Source: an uncultured Ruminococcus sp.
GTDB lineage: Bacteria > Bacillota > Clostridia > Oscillospirales > Ruminococcaceae
Length of the DNA stretch: 8,830 nt
Direction: 5' to 3'
Assembly (NCBI GenBank): GCA_947174625.1
Contig: CAMWJT010000043.1
Span: forward strand, 1 to 8,830
Under the pieces are notes generated by a model that was given only the letters and a program-made list of their open reading frames with translations, made no database searches and was not told where the DNA came from. Positions 1-3,970 of this stretch are shown piece by piece. How positions within the stretch are numbered: position 1 is the first letter of the stretch; each line of letters begins with the position of its first letter. The translations under genes and the position numbers were made by a program.

Positions 1-25
1 AAATTAAATAAAAGGAGAACTTTTC

Positions 26-226
26 ATGAAATCGGAATTAATCGACAGAATCAATCAGCTTGCCAGAAAAGCAAAATCCGAAGGACTCACACCGGAAGAA
101 CTCGAAGAACAGAAACAGCTCCGGGATCAGTACCGCATGGAGTTCCGGCGGAATTTAACCAGTCAGCTTGAAAATACCTATATTATGGATGAGAAAGGCA
201 ACAAGCGCAAGTTAGGCAAATTCTGA
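26..226 (+). CDS. DUF896 (YnzC-like) small protein
   Basis: A 66-aa protein of the DUF896/YnzC family, which is typical of Bacillota. The family is cytosolic, short and helical, and its biochemical role is not established; some members lie in the SOS operon of Bacillus. The diagnostic pattern is visible: an N-terminal helix with INQLARKAKSEGLTPEE at about residues 10-26, then EEQKQLRDQYRMEFRRNL with the conserved R-x-x-Y/F-x-x-x-F-R spacing, and a short C-terminal tail. Length is close to the family norm of 60-80 aa. The start is set by AAAGGAG at 11-17, eight bases before the ATG. The gene is followed directly by a terminator at 232-264, so it is monocistronic or last in an operon. Its promoter lies outside the window. 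Confidence 0.93.
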   Translation: MKSELIDRINQLARKAKSEGLTPEELEEQKQLRDQYRMEFRRNLTSQLENTYIMDEKGNKRKLGKF

Positions 227-231
227 GACAG

Positions 232-264
232 AAAAAGCCGTCAGATCTTTTCTGACGGTTTTTT
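232..264. terminator. Bidirectional intrinsic terminator
   Basis: CCGTCAGA (238-245) and TCTGACGG (251-258) form a perfect 8-bp stem with a 5-nt loop. A T-run follows on the plus strand (259-264) and an A-run precedes it (232-236). It can therefore stop transcription from the DUF896 gene on + and from the convergent LUD gene on -. Confidence 0.9.
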
Positions 265-268
265 CTAA

Positions 269-283
269 GATAAATCAGAATTT
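269..283 (-). repeat. Copy of the array's 15-bp end repeat, beside the LUD stop codon
   Basis: GATAAATCAGAATTT on the plus strand reads AAATTCTGATTTATC on the minus strand, one base downstream of the LUD gene's TGA stop. It is the exact 15-mer found at the left edge of the module at 2741-2755, and it sits in the same place relative to its gene as the 3'-end copies at 2881-2895 and 3333-3347. It suggests that the 285-1425 unit once belonged to, or was built like, the cassette units further right. Confidence 0.6.
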
Positions 284-284
284 G

Positions 285-890
285 TCAATATCCAAGTTCT
301 GCATTGATTAAAATTACTTCAAACTCACCTGTCATCGGTTTTCCCCATAATACAGATAGCCCCCTGCAAATTCTTTCAGGACTTTTGCAGTCATAACATT
401 TATCGCCTTTCCTTGCACAAGGCGTTTTAACACCTGCTCTTTTCGCATTCAAAGGAGAAGCAATGTTTCTGGCACGATATAATGCACTGTCATAATCTTT
501 TTCCAGTTTATTTTTACCGATCACCAGATAGACTTTTCTGTGTCCATAAAAAATAGAAGCTACTCTGTTACAATTACCATCAATATTGATGATTTCACCT
601 GTTTCGGCTAATCCATTTACCGAAGATATATAAATTTCTGCATGATTTGCTGCAAGTCGGATTTCATGGCTCGTTTTTCCCTCAGGTATTCGCTGGTGCC
701 AGAACACTGTATTATGATTTTGAAGCGCTTCAAAGAGTCCCATTTGTTCAAGTGTCACTGAACCGCCAAATCCAACTGTACAATTATCTATTTGTGTATT
801 GAGATATTCTTTCGCTTCGGAAATTGTTTCACAGACAGTTACAATATATCCTCTGTCAATTAAATTCTTTTTTACGGCAGAAAATTCCAC
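285..890 (-). CDS. LUD-domain (DUF162, LutC/YkgG-like) protein
   Basis: A 201-aa stand-alone LUD-domain protein. The family is named after LutB/LutC of the lactate-utilisation complex. Single-domain copies in anaerobes are usually annotated 'lactate utilization protein' without experimental support. Visible family signatures are FGGSVTLEQMGL (41-52), WHQRIPEGK (64-72), SSVNGLAETGEIINIDG (89-105) with GNCNRV, YGHRKVYLVIGKNK (115-128) and RARNIASPLNAKR (139-151). A Cys-rich tail has C158, C165, C168 and C175 (C-x6-C-x2-C-x6-C), which could bind metal. The start codon is GTG; the next in-frame Met is residue 50, inside the domain, and AAGGGTGA lies about 9-11 bases upstream of the GTG, so GTG is preferred. 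It lies 34 bp after the 143-aa gene on the same strand and has no clear promoter of its own, so the two are probably cotranscribed. It ends at the 232-264 terminator. Confidence 0.9.
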   Translation of the reverse strand: MEFSAVKKNLIDRGYIVTVCETISEAKEYLNTQIDNCTVGFGGSVTLEQMGLFEALQNHNTVFWHQRIPEGKTSHEIRLAANHAEIYISSVNGLAETGEIINIDGNCNRVASIFYGHRKVYLVIGKNKLEKDYDSALYRARNIASPLNAKRAGVKTPCARKGDKCYDCKSPERICRGLSVLWGKPMTGEFEVILINAELGY

Positions 891-924
891 TTATTTTCGT
901 CACCCTTTTTGATTTTTTTAATTA

Positions 925-1356
925 TTAATTAAAACATTCGATGACATCCATATCTTCCACAACAGTCACTTCCTGATGGCAGACATGTTCCGGGATTGCA
1001 TAGTCTGCCGGCGGTGCATCTTCCTGGATGTCCGGGATTGCCTGTTCCACTGGGGGTTCTGGTTCTGTGAAAGTCACTTGCTGGATTGTATCATTTGTCA
1101 TATAAGCAGTACCGGCAACTGCAACAGCTTCTTCTTGTTCTTGTATACCAGTATCTACAGCTTGTACTTGTTTCAGCTCCACAACGCTTGTAACGGATGT
1201 CGGATTTTTTCCGGCATGCCGTTCCATGAAATTTTCTGTCCAGGTTGCAATTTCTGTGAAATTTGCAAGAACACTCACTAGTACCAGTACTTTACCGCCG
1301 GTTGCAATCAGATATTCTTTTGTGGATTTTCTGTTCTTTTTCTTGAGATTTACCAT
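925..1356 (-). CDS. Hypothetical membrane-anchored acidic protein
   Basis: A 143-aa protein that I do not recognise. It starts with a basic stretch (KKKNRKSTK, residues 5-13), followed by one hydrophobic segment at about 15-37 (YLIATGGKVLVLVSVLANF). The rest, about 38-143, is hydrophilic and acidic and rich in Pro, Glu and Gln, for example EPEPPVEQ near 98-105 and QEDAPPADY near 111-119. There are two cysteines near the C-terminus (C126, C141). This looks like a single-pass membrane protein with a disordered outer tail; the absence of a signal-peptidase or lipobox site suggests an uncleaved anchor. The start is supported by AAGGAG (+ strand 1367-1372), nine bases upstream of the ATG. The strong promoter at 1397-1425 drives it, and the LUD gene follows 34 bp downstream. 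The composition differs clearly from the neighbouring enzymes. Confidence 0.72.
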   Translation of the reverse strand: MVNLKKKNRKSTKEYLIATGGKVLVLVSVLANFTEIATWTENFMERHAGKNPTSVTSVVELKQVQAVDTGIQEQEEAVAVAGTAYMTNDTIQQVTFTEPEPPVEQAIPDIQEDAPPADYAIPEHVCHQEVTVVEDMDVIECFN

Positions 1357-1396
1357 GATTTACCACTCCTTGAGATTCCATAATTTTAATAATTTT

Positions 1397-1425
1397 ATTA
1401 TACAATAATAACCGGTTTTTGTCAA
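1397..1425 (-). promoter_or_regulatory. Sigma-A promoter for the 143-aa/LUD unit
   Basis: On the minus strand TTGACA (1425-1420), a 17-bp spacer and TATAAT (1402-1397) match consensus perfectly. The predicted start is about 35 bases before the ATG at 1356. The spacer sequence differs from the three repeated promoters at 2777, 3229 and 3803, so this one is not a recent copy of them. Confidence 0.88.
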
Positions 1426-1473
1426 GTAAAATTCTTTATTTTTAAAATGAAGGATTTCTTGCTGATAGTGCAT

Positions 1474-1507
1474 AAAAAATGGTCAGCCGTGCGATACGAT
1501 TGACCAT
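1474..1507 (-). terminator. Array terminator, copy A
   Basis: ATGGTCAGCCGT (1479-1490), loop GCGAT and ACGATTGACCAT (1496-1507) form an imperfect 12-bp stem. On the minus strand it is followed by a T-run (+ strand A-run 1474-1479). It lies just after the 125-aa gene and is homologous to the hairpins at 2846-2874 and 3298-3326. Only the terminator half of the module is present here; the upstream promoter (1397-1425) is unrelated. Confidence 0.82.
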
Positions 1508-1513
1508 TTGTAC

Positions 1514-1528
1514 AATAAATCAGATTGT
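1514..1528 (-). repeat. Degenerate 15-bp end repeat at the 3' end of the 125-aa gene
   Basis: AATAAATCAGATTGT matches GATAAATCAGAATTT at 12 of 15 positions. It lies between the 125-aa gene's stop codon and its terminator, as in the other units of the array. It marks the downstream edge of the leftmost cassette-like unit. Confidence 0.55.
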
Positions 1529-1541
1529 CTACCAGCGTTTA

Positions 1542-1919
1542 CTAATTTTCTAAATTCTCCAGTTCTTTGCAAAGAGCTACGAAATCATCATAAACTGTGA
1601 TTGTCTGCAAATAACGAAAATCTAAAATATATCCTGACGCATGATGTCTCAAAAAATCCGCATCCCACAATGGAACAGAAATAAAACCCCTTTTATAATC
1701 ATATTTTAATGGTTCATATTTGTCTATGTTTGTACGAAAATACTTTACTTTTGCCATACAAAGCTTATTGATACGAAAAAGAAGTCCTAAAACATCACTT
1801 CTTTCAAAAAAAGAATCTTTAAAAATAAGATGTTTATGAGAATTTTCCCTTTCTGAATACCATGCGTTATTTTCATGCTTTAGCTTGTACTTTTCTATCA
1901 GAAGATACTTATCATCCAT
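1542..1919 (-). CDS. Hypothetical protein (125 aa), coupled to the methyltransferase
   Basis: I do not recognise this 125-aa protein. It has no signal peptide or membrane segment. It is rich in Lys, Asp, Tyr and Phe, with an aromatic, charged N-terminal half (KYLLIEKYKLKHENNAWY) and a centre with KYEPLKYDYKRGFISVPLW at about 67-85. It ends in an acidic helix (DDFVALCKELENLEN). A strong AAGGAG (+ strand 1928-1933) stands 8 bases upstream of the ATG. The upstream methyltransferase stops only 15 bp before this start, and its stop abuts the Shine-Dalgarno site, so the two are surely cotranscribed and probably translationally coupled. The array terminator (1474-1507) follows. It could be a partner or small regulator of the methyltransferase, or an unrelated passenger orphan; the sequence alone cannot decide. 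Confidence 0.75.
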   Translation of the reverse strand: MDDKYLLIEKYKLKHENNAWYSERENSHKHLIFKDSFFERSDVLGLLFRINKLCMAKVKYFRTNIDKYEPLKYDYKRGFISVPLWDADFLRHHASGYILDFRYLQTITVYDDFVALCKELENLEN

Positions 1920-1934
1920 TTTTTTATCTCCTTT

Positions 1935-2723
1935 TTATGTACTTTTGTACTCATATAACCGATACATATTTTTGGAAATACGTCCGGCATAAACGGTTTT
2001 GAATATTACTTTTTCTGTTTCGTCCAGCAAATCAATCATTGCTTTTGGTGTCATTTCATGCTCTTTCACAAATGAAAAACCTGTTCCATCCTCCAACATT
2101 TCGGGATGATCCATACCATAAACTTCGGTCACACCGACTTCGTTGATCGGATTTTTGAATCTGGACGCATTTGCGGCAAATGTGGTGTAACAATCCATCA
2201 GAATCCGTGTCTCAGTGAAATGTACTCGCAGATTTGACAATAGTTGTTTCAGTTCCTGCGGAAGAAAGTACATGCTGACACCTTCCATCACGATGAAAGC
2301 ACGTCGGTCTTTCGGGATCTCATCAATCCAGGCATTGTTTCTGACATCTGCTTCAAGCATATGGTAGTTTTCTGTTTCAGAATAATACCGTTTCCGCTCA
2401 CGGATCACATCAGGAAAATCCACATCATACCAGCAGACATTCTGAATGCCAACTCTCTGAACCCGGCTGTCCAGACCACACCCGATATGAATCACTATCG
2501 TATCTTCTTTGTGAAGGGATTGTCTCCGCAGCCAGTCATCAAATACTGCGGAACGCATCCCCATATAGTAAGCCAACCATTTTGACTTTGATTTACCGCC
2601 CAGTGTGAAGCCTTCCTTTGCCCATATTTCTTCCGCTTTTGGATCGTTCAGGATAATCCCTTTTCTGCTTACGTACGCTTTTCCATACAGCGGTATATAT
2701 AAGGTTTTATTTACATCGTTCAA
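1935..2723 (-). CDS. Class I SAM methyltransferase, LCMT/TcmP-like O-methyltransferase family
   Basis: A 262-aa SAM-dependent methyltransferase resembling the leucine carboxyl methyltransferase/TcmP family (PF04072), whose members O-methylate carboxyl or hydroxyl groups of proteins or secondary metabolites. The SAM-binding motif I is IHIGCGLDSRVQR (79-90). The family-typical acidic motif is WYDVDFPDVIRER (98-110), and the post-motif EGVSMYFLPQEL is at 147-158. Length fits the family. The start is TTG: a strong AGGGGGG (C-run 2732-2737 on +) lies 8 bases upstream, the only nearby ATG (2716-2714) is out of frame, and the next in-frame Met is residue 54. It is transcribed from the repeated promoter at 2777-2805 and followed at 15 bp by the 125-aa gene. 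The substrate is unknown, and no biosynthetic genes lie beside it. It is the only recognisable enzyme in the cassette-like array. Confidence 0.9.
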   Translation of the reverse strand: MNDVNKTLYIPLYGKAYVSRKGIILNDPKAEEIWAKEGFTLGGKSKSKWLAYYMGMRSAVFDDWLRRQSLHKEDTIVIHIGCGLDSRVQRVGIQNVCWYDVDFPDVIRERKRYYSETENYHMLEADVRNNAWIDEIPKDRRAFIVMEGVSMYFLPQELKQLLSNLRVHFTETRILMDCYTTFAANASRFKNPINEVGVTEVYGMDHPEMLEDGTGFSFVKEHEMTPKAMIDLLDETEKVIFKTVYAGRISKNMYRLYEYKST

Positions 2724-2776
2724 ATTTGATTCCCCCCTGCAAATTCTGATTTATCAGCTTAATCTTTATTCAATTT

Positions 2777-2805
2777 ATTATATCACAAGAATCTGAAAAA
2801 GTCAA
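2777..2805 (-). promoter_or_regulatory. Repeated sigma-A promoter, copy B (methyltransferase unit)
   Basis: TTGACT (2805-2800), a 17-bp spacer and TATAAT (2782-2777) on the minus strand. The -35, -10, spacer length and most spacer bases are shared with copies C (3229-3257) and D (3803-3831). The leader from about 2770 to 2724 carries the 15-mer GATAAATCAGAATTT just upstream of the G-rich ribosome binding site. Confidence 0.88.
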
Positions 2806-2835
2806 GCAACTATAACAGTCAGAAATGTACTTGAT

Positions 2836-2881
2836 CGCACGAAAAATGGTCAGCCGTGCGATACGGTTGACTGTTCGTGCG
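2836..2881 (-). terminator. Array terminator, copy B
   Basis: The core stem is ATGGTCAGCCGT (2846-2857) with ACGGTTGACTGT (2863-2874) around the 5-nt loop GCGAT. An outer stem CGCACGA (2836-2842) with TCGTGCG (2875-2881) extends it. On the minus strand the core is followed by a run of five Ts (+ A-run 2842-2846). It ends the transcript of the 91-aa gene. Confidence 0.82.
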
Positions 2882-2901
2882 ATGAATCAGAATTTACATG
2901 C

Positions 2902-3177
2902 CTATCCTCTTTTCCAATTTATGTCCCATCCGTCAAGTATTTTCCACATAAACATATCCTTAAAATCTCTATAGCAGTTTTCGCAAATACAACAAGATAT
3001 GTTGATAGGTATATACCAAAATTGAAATCTATCATCATTTACTAAATCCAAACAAAAAATGCAATGTTTTAAGTGTGGAGCATTCTCACAAATATCTTCC
3101 CCGTCCGTTGGATTTAGTTCTATGCCGTGCAAATCATCTACATCATTAAGCAAGCGCCAATCGTCTTTTTCCACCAT
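2902..3177 (-). CDS. Hypothetical Cys-rich, zinc-ribbon-like small protein
   Basis: A 91-aa acidic protein without a membrane segment. It begins EKDDWRLLNDVDDLHGIEL (3-21), followed by a paired Cys centre: H38-C39-x2-C42 and, after about 20 residues, C62, C63, C65 and C68 (CCICENC). The end is aromatic and charged (YRDFKDMFMWKILDGW, 69-84). The C-x2-C...C-x2-C arrangement suggests a structural zinc site. From memory, the DWRL...HC-x2-C...ICE-x-C-x-x-DFK-x-MF pattern occurs in a widespread family of short hypothetical proteins; I know of no proven function. The start is supported by GGAG (+ 3188-3191), 10 bases upstream of the ATG; the nearer ATG at 3187 is followed at once by a stop. It is a complete unit with its own promoter (copy C) and terminator (copy B). 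Confidence 0.75.
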   Translation of the reverse strand: MVEKDDWRLLNDVDDLHGIELNPTDGEDICENAPHLKHCIFCLDLVNDDRFQFWYIPINISCCICENCYRDFKDMFMWKILDGWDINWKRG

Positions 3178-3228
3178 AAACTTACATCTCCAAAGTCCAA
3201 TTTATCAGCTTAATCTTTTATTTGCCTT

Positions 3229-3257
3229 ATTATATCACAAGAATCTAAAAAAGTCAA
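3229..3257 (-). promoter_or_regulatory. Repeated sigma-A promoter, copy C (91-aa gene)
   Basis: TTGACT (3257-3252), a 17-bp spacer and TATAAT (3234-3229) on the minus strand. The spacer differs from copy B at only one base. Confidence 0.88.
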
Positions 3258-3292
3258 GCAACTATAACAGGCAGAAATGTACTTGATCATAT

Positions 3293-3326
3293 GAAAAATG
3301 GTCAGCCGTGAGATACGGTTGACCAT
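3293..3326 (-). terminator. Array terminator, copy C
   Basis: ATGGTCAGCCGT (3298-3309), loop GAGAT and ACGGTTGACCAT (3315-3326) form a 12-bp stem with one non-Watson-Crick pair. On the minus strand a T-run follows (+ A-run 3294-3298). It terminates the 136-aa gene. The outer stem present in copy B is broken here because the left arm reads CATATGA. Confidence 0.82.
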
Positions 3327-3338
3327 TCGTGCGATGAA

Positions 3339-3749
3339 TCAAAATTTAACTTTTAATGATTCAAACCATTTTTCTATATATTGATTTTGTTCTTTCGTAT
3401 CTGGAAATATAGTTATATCACAATAATCCCAAACATTGACAATATTTTTTGTCAACGCCTGTTTGCTCATTTCCACAAGATATACTTTAGGTGTATATGT
3501 CATCATTGCAGATTGGTTCGCATTGATAAGAGAACCATTGCATTTTAATCCAAAGCCTTTTTTTAGGAGCTTGTCTCTTAATTCCTGGTAAGCTGAAAAG
3601 TAACCTTCTGATTTCACTGTTACAACGATATTTTCAGATGTAATTTTTAAGATAATATCATCAGATGAATCGCCTTCATCCGCATACACTACAGCATTAA
3701 TTTCTGATTTTCGGCTCAAGTCGTATAGCATAACATCATATTTTTCCAT
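3339..3749 (-). CDS. Hypothetical protein (136 aa), immunity-like orphan
   Basis: A soluble 136-aa protein with no signal peptide. The N-terminal half looks like alternating beta strands (MLYDLSRKSEINAVVYADE, then DIILKITSENIVVTV). A middle segment YQELRDKLLKKGFGLKCNGS (54-73) and a segment VYLVEMSKQALTKNIVNVWDY (89-109) follow, and it ends in an amphipathic helix (YIEKWFESL, 124-132). From memory, the pattern 'xxLRxxLxxxGxxLxCNGS ... K-Y-xxxxGxQA-xxxxVxxFDY ... Q-xxxxxWxxSL' recurs in short orphan proteins of many bacteria, often in accessory loci that hold toxin-immunity genes. This family match needs a profile search. The ribosome binding site is weak (GAGAAAG about 8-14 bases upstream). 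The stop codon lies inside the end repeat of module C. The promoter is copy D. Confidence 0.75.
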   Translation of the reverse strand: MEKYDVMLYDLSRKSEINAVVYADEGDSSDDIILKITSENIVVTVKSEGYFSAYQELRDKLLKKGFGLKCNGSLINANQSAMMTYTPKVYLVEMSKQALTKNIVNVWDYCDITIFPDTKEQNQYIEKWFESLKVKF

Positions 3750-3766
3750 AAAATTTTCTTTCTCGT

Positions 3767-3840
3767 AAATTTTGATTTATCAGCTTAATCTTTATTTGCC
3801 TTATTATATCACACGAAGCTGAAAAAGTCAAGCAATTATA
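3767..3840. repeat. Half-module D (promoter half only)
   Basis: This begins with AAATTTTGATTTATC (3767-3781) and continues through the same leader, -10 and -35 as modules B and C to about 3840. The terminator hairpin is missing. It is the upstream edge of the array. Weak similarity to the linker of module B may continue to about 3880 (CAGAA-x-TGTA...TTGA...GCAC-x-AAAA), into the promoter of the divergent glycosyltransferase gene. Confidence 0.8.
3803..3831 (-). promoter_or_regulatory. Repeated sigma-A promoter, copy D (136-aa gene)
   Basis: TTGACT (3831-3826), a 17-bp spacer and TATAAT (3808-3803) on the minus strand. It is divergent from the plus-strand promoter at 3863-3891, with about 30 bp between the two -35 boxes. 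Confidence 0.88.
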
Positions 3841-3862
3841 ATAATAACAATACAGAATTGTA

Positions 3863-3891
3863 TTGACAACAGCACAAAAAAGTGATATTAT
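3863..3891 (+). promoter_or_regulatory. Sigma-A promoter for the GT-C glycosyltransferase
   Basis: TTGACA (3863-3868), a 17-bp spacer and TATTAT (3886-3891). The predicted leader is about 70 nt, ending in GAGGAG six bases before the ATG at 3971. Confidence 0.82.
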
Positions 3892-3970
3892 GATACTATA
3901 CAATAAAGCAAAGCAAACTGTTCTGTAGTTTCAGTCAAAGAACAATAGAAAAATTACTGAGGAGAATATC

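Larger units (their letters stand above)
2741..2895. repeat. Intergenic module B (promoter plus terminator, 15-bp inverted ends)
   Basis: A 155-bp module bounded by AAATTCTGATTTATC (2741-2755) and its near-perfect inverse GATGAATCAGAATTT (2881-2895, 14 of 15). Read on the minus strand, it first holds the hairpin terminator of the 91-aa gene, then a short conserved linker (about 2806-2835), then the promoter and leader of the methyltransferase gene. Hand alignment with module C (3192-3347) gives about 13 substitutions and one indel over about 140 bases inside the left end, roughly 90% identity. Confidence 0.85.
3192..3347. repeat. Intergenic module C (promoter plus terminator, inverted ends)
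   Basis: This is the second full copy of the module at 2741-2895. Its right end GATGAATCAAAATTT (3333-3347) contains the TGA stop codon of the 136-aa gene (3339-3341). Its left end AAAGTCCAATTTATC (3192-3206) has diverged from the consensus, partly to provide the ribosome binding site of the 91-aa gene. The linker between hairpin and promoter (about 3258-3292) is nearly the same as in module B. Confidence 0.85.

Noticed and set aside
976..1281. Plus-strand 101-aa Cys-rich ORF opposite the 143-aa gene
   Set aside because: The minus-strand gene has a consensus promoter, a Shine-Dalgarno site and an operon neighbour; the plus-strand frame has none of these.
2741..2895. A simple MITE with terminal inverted repeats
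   Set aside because: There is no target-site duplication, and half-modules at the array edges with matching ends within a unit fit a promoter-gene-terminator cassette better. It is not fully excluded.
2741..3347. Integron attC sites
   Set aside because: The modules have inverted ends and sit between ORFs, but I see no GTTRRRY / RYYYAAC core sites, the inner part holds a promoter and a terminator, and there is no IntI-like integrase in the window.
1474..3840. CRISPR array
   Set aside because: Repeats are about 450-1300 bp apart with coding sequence between them, and the units are far too long.
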